DNA from: Hymenobacter sp. BT18
GTDB taxonomy: Bacteria; Bacteroidota; Bacteroidia; Cytophagales; Hymenobacteraceae
Length of the DNA stretch: 64,000 nt
Assembly: GCF_012273015.1 (NCBI RefSeq)
Contig: NZ_CP050954.1
Coordinates: forward strand, 372,001 to 436,000
Reading direction: 5' to 3'
The notes under the pieces were generated by a model. The model saw only the letters and a program-made list of their open reading frames with translations, made no database searches and was not told the DNA's origin. Shown piece by piece: positions 40,591 through 49,356 of this stretch (its first letter is position 1; the number at the start of each line of letters is the position of its first letter). Made by a program: the position numbers and the translations under genes.

Positions 40591-42003
40591 ATGTCTTTCG
40601 ACGACCTGAATTTAATTGAGCCCATCCTGCAGGCCTTGCAGGAAGAAGGCTACTCCACTCCCACCCCCATCCAGCAGCAGGCCATTCCGCACGTGCTCGA
40701 GGGGAAAGATCTGCTGGGAGTGGCCCAGACGGGAACCGGCAAAACGGCCGCTTTCACCGTGCCCATTCTGCAGGTGCTGCACCAGACCGCGCTGGTTGAG
40801 CGTCATTCGCAGTCCCGCATTCGCTGCCTGGTGCTGACGCCCACCCGCGAGCTGGCCATTCAGATTGGGGAAAGCTTCGCGGCCTACGGCCGCCACCTGA
40901 AGCTGCGCCACACCGTCATCTTCGGAGGCGTGGGCCAGATGCCGCAGACTTCGGCCCTCAAACGCGGCGTGGAGGTGGTCATTGCCACGCCCGGCCGCCT
41001 GCTCGACCTCATGAACCAGGGTTTCGTGGACCTGCGCCATCTGGAAGTCTTTGTACTGGACGAAGCCGACCGGATGCTGGACATGGGCTTCATCCACGAT
41101 ATCCGGCGCATCCTGCCCAAGCTGCCGGCCCGGCGCCAGACGCTGTTTTTCTCGGCTACCATGCCTCCGCAAATTCAGGAGCTGGCCAATACCATTCTGC
41201 GCCCCAACCCGGTGAAGGTGGCCGTAACGCCCGTGTCGAGCACGGCGGATACGGTAACCCAGGCCGTATACTTAGTCGAGAAGAACGACAAGCCGGCCCT
41301 GCTGGAACACGTACTTGGCGACCAGCAGATTCGGCGGGTGCTGGTGTTTACGCGCACCAAGCACGGCGCCGACCGCGTGGTGAAAACCCTGGCCAAGGCT
41401 AATATCCCGGCCGAAGCCATTCACGGCAACAAGTCGCAGAACCACCGGCAGCGCGCCCTCAGCAACTTCAAAGCCGGCGCCACCCGCGTGCTGGTGGCCA
41501 CGGATATTGCCGCCCGGGGCATTGACGTGGATGAGCTGACTCACGTAATCAACTACGAAGTCCCCAACGAGCCCGAAACCTACGTGCACCGCATCGGGCG
41601 CACAGGCCGGGCCGGGGCGCTGGGTACCGCTCTCACCTTCGTGGAAGACGAGGAGCGCGCCTACCTGCAGGATATTCAGAAGCTCATTCGGCGTCAGCTG
41701 GACGTAGTGGCCGATCATCCTTACCAGACTAAGGATGTGGCGCCCGTGCTGCTGCACGGCGGCGCCCCCATCAAGCGGCCCAAAGGCCCCGCTGGCCGGG
41801 CCCCACGCCCCGACCGCGGCCGGCCGGAAGGAACCAGCCGTCCGGCGCGGGACAGCAGCCGCGCCCCGCGTGAGCGGGAGCAAAGCAGTGCCCGCCGCCC
41901 GGTAGCGGGAGCAGCCGGTAGCAAGCCGGCCGGCTCGGGCGCCAGCGGCGGGGCCCGGCGCCGTTTCCGCGGCGGTAGCGGCGGCAGTACCTCGGGCCGC
42001 TAA
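40591..42003 (+). CDS. rhlE: DEAD-box ATP-dependent RNA helicase (RhlE-like)
   Basis: The ATG at 40591 opens a 470-residue helicase. Visible motifs in order: Q motif ([13 protein letters not shown]), I AQTGTGKT (residues about 47-54), Ia PTRELAIQ, Ib [51 protein letters not shown] and [12 protein letters not shown]. The tail is rich in Pro, Arg, Gly and Ser, ending [15 protein letters not shown], an RNA-binding type of extension. It would unwind RNA duplexes in ribosome assembly or mRNA turnover and might be important in the cold. A hairpin terminator follows. It is about 5 kb from Hen1, and there is no evidence of a specific link to the repair genes. Confidence 0.95.
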   Translation: MSFDDLNLIEPILQALQEEGYSTPTPIQQQAIPHVLEGKDLLGVAQTGTGKTAAFTVPILQVLHQTALVERHSQSRIRCLVLTPTRELAIQIGESFAAYGRHLKLRHTVIFGGVGQMPQTSALKRGVEVVIATPGRLLDLMNQGFVDLRHLEVFVLDEADRMLDMGFIHDIRRILPKLPARRQTLFFSATMPPQIQELANTILRPNPVKVAVTPVSSTADTVTQAVYLVEKNDKPALLEHVLGDQQIRRVLVFTRTKHGADRVVKTLAKANIPAEAIHGNKSQNHRQRALSNFKAGATRVLVATDIAARGIDVDELTHVINYEVPNEPETYVHRIGRTGRAGALGTALTFVEDEERAYLQDIQKLIRRQLDVVADHPYQTKDVAPVLLHGGAPIKRPKGPAGRAPRPDRGRPEGTSRPARDSSRAPREREQSSARRPVAGAAGSKPAGSGASGGARRRFRGGSGGSTSGR

Positions 42004-42024
42004 GGCTTGATATGCCCTTTGAAA

Positions 42025-42052
42025 GCCTCCCGCTGCGAAGTCAGTGGGAGGC
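42025..42052 (+). terminator. Rho-independent terminator after the helicase gene
   Basis: GCCTCCCGCT (42025-42034) pairs with AGTGGGAGGC (42043-42052) with one G-T pair, followed by TTTTTTG. It lies 22 bases after the helicase stop. Confidence 0.85.
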
Positions 42053-42135
42053 TTTTTTGTGGCCGGCTGAAACAAAATGCTTCCACCAAGTATTTAAAGG
42101 AAACAGACTTGTCCATTTTTTTCCTTCTTCTGACC

Positions 42136-42612
42136 ATGGCGAAGAGCAACTTGGCCGTACTTGAGGCCCTGCGCACTACCGCGCATCGTTTACAGACGCA
42201 GGCACCCTATCAGTGGGGCCATATGGGCAGTTGCAACTGCGGCCACCTGGCCCAGACGATTACCCGGTTAAGCAAAGCGGAAATTCACGCCCGGGCGCTA
42301 CAGCGCTACGGCGACTGGGATCAGCAACTGCAGGATTACTGCCCCACCAGCGGTCTGCCTTTCGATGAAACCATTGACGAAATGCTGGCTTTGGGCTTCA
42401 CCCGGTTCGATCTGGCTCACCTGGAACGCCTCTCCGACCCCAAAATTCGCGCGGCGATACCGTTTGAGCGGCGCAATGCGCTGCGGCACAATAATCGCGA
42501 AGATGTGGTGCTCTACTTAAACACCTGGGCAGCCCTGCTCGAGGACGAGTGGGCCGCTCAGCAGCCGCTGCCCTCCCTGGCGCTTGAGCCCGTGCTGGCA
42601 GGCGTATTGTAG
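42136..42612 (+). CDS. Conserved hypothetical protein with a CNCGH motif
   Basis: I chose the ATG at 42136; a longer open frame includes the terminator. The 158-residue cytoplasmic protein contains AYQWGHMGSCNCGHLAQTI-like sequence (residues 24-42) with cysteines 33 and 35 and a His at 37, which could bind a metal. After that come helical stretches (HARALQRYGDWDQQLQDYC, DETIDEMLALGFTRFDLAHLERLSDP, NREDVVLYLNTWAALLEDEW). I know this as a recurrent hypothetical family in Cytophagales but not its function. It stands alone between two terminators, so it is probably a single-gene unit. Confidence 0.8.
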   Translation: MAKSNLAVLEALRTTAHRLQTQAPYQWGHMGSCNCGHLAQTITRLSKAEIHARALQRYGDWDQQLQDYCPTSGLPFDETIDEMLALGFTRFDLAHLERLSDPKIRAAIPFERRNALRHNNREDVVLYLNTWAALLEDEWAAQQPLPSLALEPVLAGVL

Positions 42613-42633
42613 CCCACAACCCTAAACACAGGA

Positions 42634-42661
42634 AAGCCCCCCGAAATGCATCGGGGGGCTT
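42634..42661. terminator. Bidirectional terminator
   Basis: AAGCCCCCCGA (42634-42644) pairs perfectly with TCGGGGGGCTT (42651-42661), with TTTTT following on the plus strand. It lies between the convergent CNCGH protein gene and the small lipoprotein gene. Confidence 0.88.
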
Positions 42662-42719
42662 TTTTGTAGCCAGTACCGCAAACGGCTTAAGCCAGCCGTA
42701 GGAGCGGCGTATACGCTGC

Positions 42720-42890
42720 TTAGTAGTTGGTATTGCTGCGCTGCGCCTCGCGGTACATTTCGGTGCGGTGGCTGCGCTTATAGGCGGCATCCGCATTAGG
42801 GTCTTTCTCCGCGTCGGGAGCCTGCTCACAGGACGTTAGAAACAAAGAAGCGCCGACGGCGGACAGCAGAAGCAGACGGAATTTTTTCAT
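42720..42890 (-). CDS. Small lipoprotein (56 residues)
   Basis: A frame of only 57 codons starts at ATG 42890 and ends at TAA. It encodes a clear lipoprotein signal, MKKFRLLLLSAVGASLFLTSC, with lipid Cys21. A short hydrophilic tail follows (EQAPDAEKDPNADAAYKRSH, then RTEMYREAQRSNTNY). The tail is charged and probably helical. The signal peptide is of such quality that chance is unlikely, and the flanking terminator is shared with the convergent gene. Function is unknown; short lipoproteins of this type often tether or adapt larger envelope complexes. Confidence 0.75.
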   Translation of the reverse strand: MKKFRLLLLSAVGASLFLTSCEQAPDAEKDPNADAAYKRSHRTEMYREAQRSNTNY

Positions 42891-43555
42891 GCCCCAAAGG
42901 TAAGCACCATCATGCGTTCTGCCAAGCCTTTCCCGGTGTAGCGCAGCTGGCGGTAGCCTCTGGCTACGCGCTGTCGGAGAAAAGCCCTTCTTATCATTTG
43001 TAAATCATCCACCCCGCTTCTACTCATCGCGTCCAAGAGCAGGGGCTGCTAACAAACGTAATTTACTTTTGAAAACCACAAGAGGCATTGCATAAGGCGG
43101 CAGGCAAGTTGTTTAGGCAAGGCCAATTCCATTAGCGTGGCATAATTGCAGTTTTCACACCCGGTCTTACTGTTAATGTTGTTAGCACAACTCCTTCGAA
43201 TAGCTAGTATGACAGAAGGCCTGATCTATTGTTGTTTTATTGACCTTACATCACAGGTCTTTTTGCTACTTTTACGTAAATCATTACACAAGATTCTATT
43301 ATATAATTAACTGAAAAACAACTACAAACAACACATATAAGCAACTCTTAGCTAAATTTAATAACAGGTATATTTAGTAGAACTATTCCCGTTATTTACC
43401 TATCACACATCCTAAGGAAGATGAGTCACTTAGCTCTGAAATAATGAGAGCAGCTAGGTAGATTTTTCAACACTGACAAATTGCATTCTACGCCTGTACC
43501 CTGGCATAAGCCCATAAGGTATTGCGTTACCCTGCCCCTCAAAAGCCTAACTCTT
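42891..43555. other. AT-rich gene-free stretch (about 665 bases)
   Basis: No credible gene was found here. The part from about 43000 to 43480 is strikingly AT-rich for this genome, with poly-pyrimidine and ATATAATTAA-like stretches. It follows the promoter side of the 56-residue lipoprotein and the 3' end of the XRE gene. It could hold a transfer scar, a decayed gene or a small RNA. No tRNA and no conserved palindrome were seen. Confidence 0.4.
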
Positions 43556-44155
43556 TCACTCAGGCTGAAAAGAGGAGAAGGTGCCGTCCTGGTAGAAGAT
43601 AACAATACGCCGGATGGCTTTGTCTGGTTCGGCCAGGTCCTGAAGCGGTATAGATTGCCTGGGGCTGCTGGGGCTGGCCGGTGGTGCCACTGATCCGGCA
43701 GCCAGCGGTGGCGCTGGAGCCTCTTGAGGCAAAGCAGCTACAGGGCGCGGTAGGGCTGGCTCTGGTGGTAGCGGGCTTTGCGGGGCGTAGGCCTCTGCAG
43801 CAGCTGCCGCAAGCTCTGCTGAGGCGGGCCTACCGGCTAGTACCGCCACCACTTCCGCGGTAGTCGTGGTAGGCGAAACCGACTGCGGCCGGTTTAGCGC
43901 TTTTTTGATTGGTTTTTGGCTTTGTACTGGCTTTACTGCTTCCAAACCAGTCCACATAGCCCCGGCGCCCGTTAGAAGCCAAGGCAGGGCTAGATCGGGA
44001 AATGCGTTTATCACCTTTTGAATCACTTCCAGACTTGGCTTATTGCGCCCGCTCAGGATGTGACTCACGATTGGGCGGCCTACGCCGATAAAGTCAGCAA
44101 ACTGCGTGGGGGTGAGCTGCCGCTCTGCTAACAATGCCCGGATTCGCTCTACCAT
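43556..44155 (-). CDS. XRE family transcriptional regulator
   Basis: The ATG at 44155 opens a 199-residue regulator. The N-terminal helix-turn-helix (residues 1-60: MVERIRALLAERQLTPTQFA, then GVGRPIVSHILSGRNKPSLE) is of the phage-repressor-like Cro/C1 type. The middle is a low-complexity Ala/Pro/Ser linker of about 80 residues. A short conserved C-terminal end, IRRIVIFYQDGTFSSFQPE, follows. A long inverted repeat of the XRE operator type lies directly upstream (44232-44288), so autoregulation is likely. The target beyond itself is not known; the divergent side carries no gene and the next gene is on the same strand. Confidence 0.87.
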   Translation of the reverse strand: MVERIRALLAERQLTPTQFADFIGVGRPIVSHILSGRNKPSLEVIQKVINAFPDLALPWLLTGAGAMWTGLEAVKPVQSQKPIKKALNRPQSVSPTTTTAEVVAVLAGRPASAELAAAAAEAYAPQSPLPPEPALPRPVAALPQEAPAPPLAAGSVAPPASPSSPRQSIPLQDLAEPDKAIRRIVIFYQDGTFSSFQPE

Positions 44156-44231
44156 GTTGCCCGTGTTTGAAGGATTACAAATGTACGAAGCTCGGAGGCT
44201 TTGTAGTGCGTACACCCCTCGACTTGCAATG

Positions 44232-44288
44232 GTTTACATATGTATTACAAATGAAAACCCTGATTACAATTGTAATACATATGTAAAC
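44232..44288. promoter_or_regulatory. Operator-like perfect 19-bp inverted repeat upstream of the XRE gene
   Basis: GTTTACATATGTATTACAA (44232-44250) is exactly complementary to TTGTAATACATATGTAAAC (44270-44288), and the intervening bases contain another half-site, so ATTACAATTGTAAT (44263-44276) is itself palindromic. A further half-site (GATTACAAATGTAC) occurs at about 44171-44184, next to the XRE start. Spaced repeats of TTACAnnTGTAA type suit a dimeric helix-turn-helix repressor. Confidence 0.7.
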
Positions 44289-44340
44289 TGGTGTTCTTTC
44301 TCCTTGCTCCTGCCTGCTTTGTTGGTAAAGAAGCGTATCC

Positions 44341-44403
44341 TACCAAGTCCAACAAAAAGCCCGACCTCTATGAAAGAGGTCGGGCTTTTTGTTGGACTTG
44401 GTA
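44341..44403. terminator. Very long terminator hairpin (29-bp stem)
   Basis: The arms 44341-44369 and 44375-44403 are perfect complements (core AAAAAGCCCGACCTCT / AGAGGTCGGGCTTTTT) with a 5-base loop. It lies just beyond the L,D-transpeptidase stop on the minus strand and has A/T runs on both sides, so it can act in both directions. Confidence 0.9.
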
Positions 44404-44421
44404 GCTCCCGTTTCAAATAAG

Positions 44422-46161
44422 CTAGTCGAAATATTCGCGCGCCAGGGATTTATCGTGGCCGTAGATGTCTTCCCGGAAATGCACCTTGCCGGCTTCATCT
44501 ACCCAGGAGGTAAAGTAAACCAGGTACACGGGCAGCTTCTCGGGCAAGGCTACGTACTGCTCCTTGCGCTGGGAAATTACGTCCAGGATTTTGGCTTCAT
44601 CGTAGCCGCTCTTGTTGCGCAGCAGGTATTCGGCCAGCTTGATGGGTTCCTCTACCCGTACGCAGCCGTGGGAGAAGCCCCGCTTTGTTTGGTTGAACAG
44701 CTCGTCGTGGGGCGTGTCGTGCAGGTACACGTCGTTCGAGTTGGGGAAGATAAACTTCACATCCCCCAGGTCGTTCTTGGGTCCGGGCCGACGGCGGAGG
44801 GTATACTTCCACGTTTTCTCGGTCAGGTTTGCCCAGTCCACGGAGGTAGGATCTATGGGCGTTGCCTTGGCTCCCGAGCCCTTCACCACTTCCATATCCA
44901 GACGGTCGAGGGTACCCACCGGGTTATTGGTCAGGTTAGCACGCATCTCTTTATCGATGATGCTGTAGGGAACATTCCAGTACGGAGCCAGCACGACATA
45001 CTCCATTTTGTCGCTGAAGACGGGCGTTGCGTTGAGGGCCTTGCCAACAATAACGCGCATGTCGAAAACCTCTTTGTTATCCTCGATAACGTGCAGTTTG
45101 TAGTCGGGAATATTCACCAGCAGGTAGTCCGCCTCGAAGCGTTTGGGTATCCAGCGCCACCGCTCCATGTTGAGGGTAATCTGCTCGATCCGGCTTTGGA
45201 TAGGCACGTTCAGTTGCTTGAGGGTTTCGCCCCCTACTACCCCGTCCGGCTTCAGGCCATTCAATTCCTGGAACTCTTTTACCGCGGCTACCAACTCACC
45301 GTCGTACTTAGGCGCAGGCGCGGCGCTGGCTCCACCGTTCGACACGGGTACGGCTTGCGCCGTAGCGGGTGCCGGCTTATTGAGCAGGCGCTGCTGCAGC
45401 AGTTCGACGGTGGGCGAAGAGTCGCCAGGCTTGAGCTTGGTGGTAGCCGGAAGCTGCGCCCAGCCACCCTGGCGCTGCAACTCGCGGTAGTCGGCCAGGG
45501 CTTTTTTCAGCCGGTCGTACTCCGGGTGCAGGGGTTCAAACTCGTAATAAGGATAGGTACTTTCGCGCTCCTTGAGAATGGTCATGAGCGCCTTGTGCAA
45601 CTTTATTTTGTTGCGCTTCACCTGCCAATCGATGCTTTTTACCTCGCGCGGGTTTACTGTACCGCGGTAAAAGTCAGACGCCCAATTAAAATACGTACCC
45701 GATAGCGCGACGTCAATCTGCTTTTCCAGCGCATTACGCTTGGTGGTATCCATCTGAGCCGCTTCGAGCTCGGCAAACAGCTTATCGAAGTCCTTGACTT
45801 TGTAGTCTTTAGGATCAAGGCCTTCTTCGCCGGCCTTATTAATGACGCTCAGCATCGTTTTGGCCTGCGGCACCAATTCATGTCCCCGGAACCAGCCCAG
45901 GCGGAAGTCACGCTCCCGGTAGAATTTCTTGCCCCACTCCAGCTGGTCTTTGAACGCGGGCTCCGCCAGCATCTGGCGCACTACATATACACTGTCGAGC
46001 TTAGGCTGCGGCCCACCGGGTTTACCGAGGGTGCCGGGCAGGGCGGCCTTCATCTTGTTCTGCTGGTCCTGGCTGCACGAGGCAGCCGTGGCCAGCAGCG
46101 TCAGGCAAAGAAGCCAGCTGAGCAGGGTAGAAAAAAAGACAGAAACAACAGGTACTTTCAT
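44422..46161 (-). CDS. L,D-transpeptidase (YcbB/LdtD-like) lipoprotein
   Basis: I chose the ATG at 46161, which gives a lipoprotein signal (SWLLCLTLLATAASC, Cys29); a longer frame adds 59 unlikely residues. The 579-residue product has the order known from YcbB. A scaffold domain comes first (about 100-240, with GLDPKDYKVKDFDKLFAEL). A peptidoglycan-binding domain follows (about 245-315, DGELVAAVKEFQELNGLKPDGVVG). The YkuD catalytic domain has His481 (YLHDTPH), His498 and Cys500 (FSHGCVRVEEP). It would form 3-3 cross-links in peptidoglycan or attach proteins to it. This is the normal size for the family. A very long hairpin terminator ends the transcript. Confidence 0.94.
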   Translation of the reverse strand: MKVPVVSVFFSTLLSWLLCLTLLATAASCSQDQQNKMKAALPGTLGKPGGPQPKLDSVYVVRQMLAEPAFKDQLEWGKKFYRERDFRLGWFRGHELVPQAKTMLSVINKAGEEGLDPKDYKVKDFDKLFAELEAAQMDTTKRNALEKQIDVALSGTYFNWASDFYRGTVNPREVKSIDWQVKRNKIKLHKALMTILKERESTYPYYEFEPLHPEYDRLKKALADYRELQRQGGWAQLPATTKLKPGDSSPTVELLQQRLLNKPAPATAQAVPVSNGGASAAPAPKYDGELVAAVKEFQELNGLKPDGVVGGETLKQLNVPIQSRIEQITLNMERWRWIPKRFEADYLLVNIPDYKLHVIEDNKEVFDMRVIVGKALNATPVFSDKMEYVVLAPYWNVPYSIIDKEMRANLTNNPVGTLDRLDMEVVKGSGAKATPIDPTSVDWANLTEKTWKYTLRRRPGPKNDLGDVKFIFPNSNDVYLHDTPHDELFNQTKRGFSHGCVRVEEPIKLAEYLLRNKSGYDEAKILDVISQRKEQYVALPEKLPVYLVYFTSWVDEAGKVHFREDIYGHDKSLAREYFD

Positions 46162-46395
46162 GAAGTCGAACGGTGTAAAGCCCAAAGGCCAGTAACGGAA
46201 AACATCCGGCGGCAGTCGTGCAGGCAGTCTGGCCCGAACGGCTGAGCCGGCTGCGCGTTCTACTCGAAACGCCTTCCGAGGGTTACCAGCCTGCTTGCGC
46301 GGGCCTTTAGCACCAGCCGGCAAGATAGCCGTTTTCATTCGCCTTACCTATACCCTGGCCGGTGCTTGTCGGCCGGCGGCGGGAAGCCCTTTTAC

Positions 46396-46403
46396 TATAT
46401 TTG
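46396..46403 (+). promoter_or_regulatory. -7 promoter element (TATATTTG)
   Basis: TATATTTG fits TAnnTTTG, 53 bases before the M1 aminopeptidase start. The upstream -33 element is not clear. Confidence 0.4.
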
Positions 46404-46455
46404 CCCGGTCTCCCCAACCTCTTGGCTTCTCACCTCTCCAGCCTTTGTTTTCCTG

Positions 46456-48258
46456 ATGTCTGCTCCTTTCTCTAGTCCGCAAGATCCGCACAGCTATGCC
46501 CGTCCCGCCGACGTACGTGTGCACCACCTGACGCTGGACCTTGCCGTGGACTTCAGCACGCGCACACTTGCGGGTCAAGCCACCTGGTTGCTGGAGCACT
46601 TGGCGGGTTCCAGCCAGGAGCTTTGGCTCGACACCCGCGACTTGCACATCGACGCCATCAGCCTGAACGACCCAGCCGGCCCGGCGCTTGCCTGGGCGCT
46701 GGGCGCTGCCGATACCATCCTCGGGCAGGCCTTGCGCATCGAGCTGCCGGCCGGGGCCGGGGCCGTCTGTGTGCGGTACCGTACTACCCCGGGCGCGGCG
46801 GCGCTGCAATGGCTGAGCGCCGAACAAACGGCCGGCAACCAGCCCTTCCTCTTCACCCAGTCGCAGGCCATCCTGGCCCGCACCTGGCTGCCCTGCCAAG
46901 ACTCGCCGGGGGTGCGCTTCACCTACGACGCCACCGTGCGAGTCCCCACCGACTTGCTCGCCCTGATGAGTGCGACCAACCCGCAGACGCGCAACCCGGG
47001 GGGCGAATATACTTTCCGGATGACGCAGCCCATCCCGGCTTACCTCATGGCCCTGGCGGTGGGCGACGTAGCCTTTGCCCCGCTGAGCAGCCGCACCGGG
47101 GTATATGCCGAGCCGGCCACCTTGCCCACCGCCGCCAGCGAATTCCGGGATCTGGAACAAATGGTAGCGGCGGCCGAAGAGTTGTATGGTCCCTACCGCT
47201 GGGAGCGGTATGATTTACTGGTCTTACCCCCTTCTTTTCCTTTTGGGGGCATGGAAAACCCTCGATTAACATTTGTAACACCTACCATTCTGGCCGGGGA
47301 CCGAAGCCTGACCAGTCTGGTAGCCCACGAGCTGGCCCACTCCTGGAGCGGCAACCTGGTGACGAATGCTACCTGGAATGACTTCTGGCTAAACGAAGGC
47401 TTCACGGTATACTTCGAGCGGCGGATTATGGAGAAGCTCTACGGCCGCCCCTACGCCGACATGCTGCAGGTGCTGGGCAACACGGCCCTGCACCACACCC
47501 TGGCCGAACTGGGCGAAACCTCCCCCGACACCCACTTGCAGCTGAACCTGGCCGGCCGCGACCCAGACGAGGGCCTTAACGAAATAGCCTACGAAAAGGG
47601 CAATTACCTGCTGCTTACCCTGGAGCAGCTAGTAGGCCGCTCCCGCCTCGACACCTTTATTAAGGAGTACTTCACGCGCCACAGCTTTCAAGCCATGGAT
47701 ACGGAGTCGTTTGTGGCTTACCTGCGACATGAGCTGTTGGACGCGGAGCCGGGGCTGGAAGAGAAACTAAACCTGCAGGCTTGGTTAAACAAGCCGGGTA
47801 TTCCGGCGGGCGCACCCCCGGTACACTCCACCCGCTTTGAAGCCGTGGAGGCCGCGCGCCAGGCGTGGCTGGCCGGCACCCCGGCCGCCGACCTCAGCAC
47901 AGCCGCTTGGAGCAGTCATGAGTGGGTGCATTTTCTGCAGGGCCTGCCAGCTCTCCTTTCCTCGGTGCAACTAGCCGAGCTGGATGCGGCCTTCGGCTTT
48001 ACGCACTCCGGCAACAACGAAATACTGGCTGCCTGGTTTCCGCACGCACTAGCCGGCAACTCCCCCAGCGTGACCGAAGCCCTGGAAAAATTTCTGACCC
48101 ACGTTGGGCGACGTAAGTTTCTGGTGCCACTTTACAAGGCGTTACTTGCAGCACCCAATGGCCGCCACCGTGCCCAGGCCGTATACGCGCAAGCTCGGCC
48201 TAACTACCATTCCGTAGCGCGGGGTACGCTGGATGAGTTGGTGGGGCCGCCCCGGTAA
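46456..48258 (+). CDS. M1 family aminopeptidase (leukotriene A4 hydrolase-like)
   Basis: The ATG at 46456 gives a 600-residue cytoplasmic enzyme. The substrate-binding motif is GGMEN (264-268) and the zinc motif is HELAH (His291, Glu292, His295), with the third ligand Glu314 in WLNEGF. A TIM-like helical C-terminal domain (LTHVGRRKFLVPLYKALLAA, RPNYHSVARGTLDEL) is typical of the leukotriene A4 hydrolase branch. It removes N-terminal residues from peptides and may have epoxide-hydrolase relatives. There is no signal peptide. The gene starts about 300 bases from the divergent L,D-transpeptidase start. Confidence 0.95.
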   Translation: MSAPFSSPQDPHSYARPADVRVHHLTLDLAVDFSTRTLAGQATWLLEHLAGSSQELWLDTRDLHIDAISLNDPAGPALAWALGAADTILGQALRIELPAGAGAVCVRYRTTPGAAALQWLSAEQTAGNQPFLFTQSQAILARTWLPCQDSPGVRFTYDATVRVPTDLLALMSATNPQTRNPGGEYTFRMTQPIPAYLMALAVGDVAFAPLSSRTGVYAEPATLPTAASEFRDLEQMVAAAEELYGPYRWERYDLLVLPPSFPFGGMENPRLTFVTPTILAGDRSLTSLVAHELAHSWSGNLVTNATWNDFWLNEGFTVYFERRIMEKLYGRPYADMLQVLGNTALHHTLAELGETSPDTHLQLNLAGRDPDEGLNEIAYEKGNYLLLTLEQLVGRSRLDTFIKEYFTRHSFQAMDTESFVAYLRHELLDAEPGLEEKLNLQAWLNKPGIPAGAPPVHSTRFEAVEAARQAWLAGTPAADLSTAAWSSHEWVHFLQGLPALLSSVQLAELDAAFGFTHSGNNEILAAWFPHALAGNSPSVTEALEKFLTHVGRRKFLVPLYKALLAAPNGRHRAQAVYAQARPNYHSVARGTLDELVGPPR

Positions 48259-48331
48259 CCTCCTCTGAGATGGCGCGAACCTTGCTTGAGCGCCGGTTCT
48301 TTTCTCGATTCTGAAAATTATAGTACGACAG

Positions 48332-49279
48332 TTGAAAACAGTAAAACCCCTCGGTAAGCTGATTGCCATCGGCGGCAACGAAGATAAAGGCACCTACTCC
48401 AGCGCCCGGGTGCGCAAGAAATACTACCTCAACTTTTTTGAGTTGGGAATTCTGAAGCGGGTCGTCACGGAATCGGGCAAGGTCGACCCGCGCATAGAGG
48501 TAGTGACCACGGCCTCCATGATTCCAGAGGAAGTGGGCGAAATCTACCGGTCGTCCTTTACCATGCTCAATTGCCACAACGTGGGCGTGATGGACATTCG
48601 TACCCCCGAGGACGCCCGGCAGCCGGAATACCTGGAACGCCTGCGGTCCTGTGACCTGATTATGTTCAGCGGCGGCAACCAGTCCCGGCTCAAGGAAATG
48701 TTCGGGGAAAGTGAATTCCTCGACCTGCTCACCACCCGCTACCAGACGGAGCCCAGCTTCGTAATGGCCGGCACCAGCGCGGGCGCCATGGCCATGTCGC
48801 ACATGATGATCCGGGGCGGCAGCGTGCCCGATGCACTATTGAAAGGCGCCGTGAAAATGGGCCACGGTCTGGGACTGCTCAACAATGTGGTTATCGATAC
48901 GCACTTCGTGAAACGCGGCCGTTTCGGGCGCCTGATCGAAGCCGTCAGCCTGTACCCCAAGCTGATTGGCATTGGCCTGGGCGAGGACACCGGCATCCTC
49001 ATCACCGATGGCAACGTCATCGAAACCATCGGCTCGAACCTGGTTATCATTATGGATGGCAAAAGCATCCAGCACAACAACGCCCCGGCCGCGAAGAAAG
49101 GCACGGCCCTTTCAGTAGAGCACATGACCATGCACGTGCTGGCCAAAGGCAATGTATACAACATGCAGCAGCGGCAGTTTTACGTAGACCGCGCCACCCA
49201 CGACGCCGCCTTGGCGGCGCCCACCGAAGCCAGCCCTTCTCCGGCCCCGGGCTCACCTCCCAGCCCGGCCACAACTTAA
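48332..49279 (+). CDS. Cyanophycinase (S51 family)
   Basis: The frame has no ATG near the start of similarity; I use TTG at 48332, which is 73 bases after the M1 stop. The 315-residue protein shows IAIGGNEDKG near the N-terminus, LIMFSGGNQSRL, the nucleophile Ser149 in MAGTSAGAMAMS and DTHFVKRGRFGR (His191). This matches the S51 serine peptidase fold of cyanophycinases, which split cyanophycin into beta-Asp-Arg dipeptides. A Ser/Pro-rich tail follows. The convergent gene encodes an isoaspartyl peptidase, the next step in cyanophycin use. No synthetase (cphA) gene is visible in the window. Confidence 0.9.
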   Translation: MKTVKPLGKLIAIGGNEDKGTYSSARVRKKYYLNFFELGILKRVVTESGKVDPRIEVVTTASMIPEEVGEIYRSSFTMLNCHNVGVMDIRTPEDARQPEYLERLRSCDLIMFSGGNQSRLKEMFGESEFLDLLTTRYQTEPSFVMAGTSAGAMAMSHMMIRGGSVPDALLKGAVKMGHGLGLLNNVVIDTHFVKRGRFGRLIEAVSLYPKLIGIGLGEDTGILITDGNVIETIGSNLVIIMDGKSIQHNNAPAAKKGTALSVEHMTMHVLAKGNVYNMQQRQFYVDRATHDAALAAPTEASPSPAPGSPPSPATT

Positions 49280-49282
49280 GCC

Positions 49283-49319
49283 AAGCAAGCGGGCTTCCCA
49301 ATGGGAAGCCCGCTTGCTT
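49283..49319. terminator. Bidirectional terminator between cyanophycinase and isoaspartyl peptidase
   Basis: A perfect 17-bp stem (49283-49299 and 49303-49319; core GCGGGCTTCCC / GGGAAGCCCGC) has a 3-base loop and is followed by TTTGG. It serves the convergent pair. Confidence 0.88.
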
Positions 49320-49356
49320 TTGGTCGTTTTCGTGTGCCTATATATATAAGGAGTAG

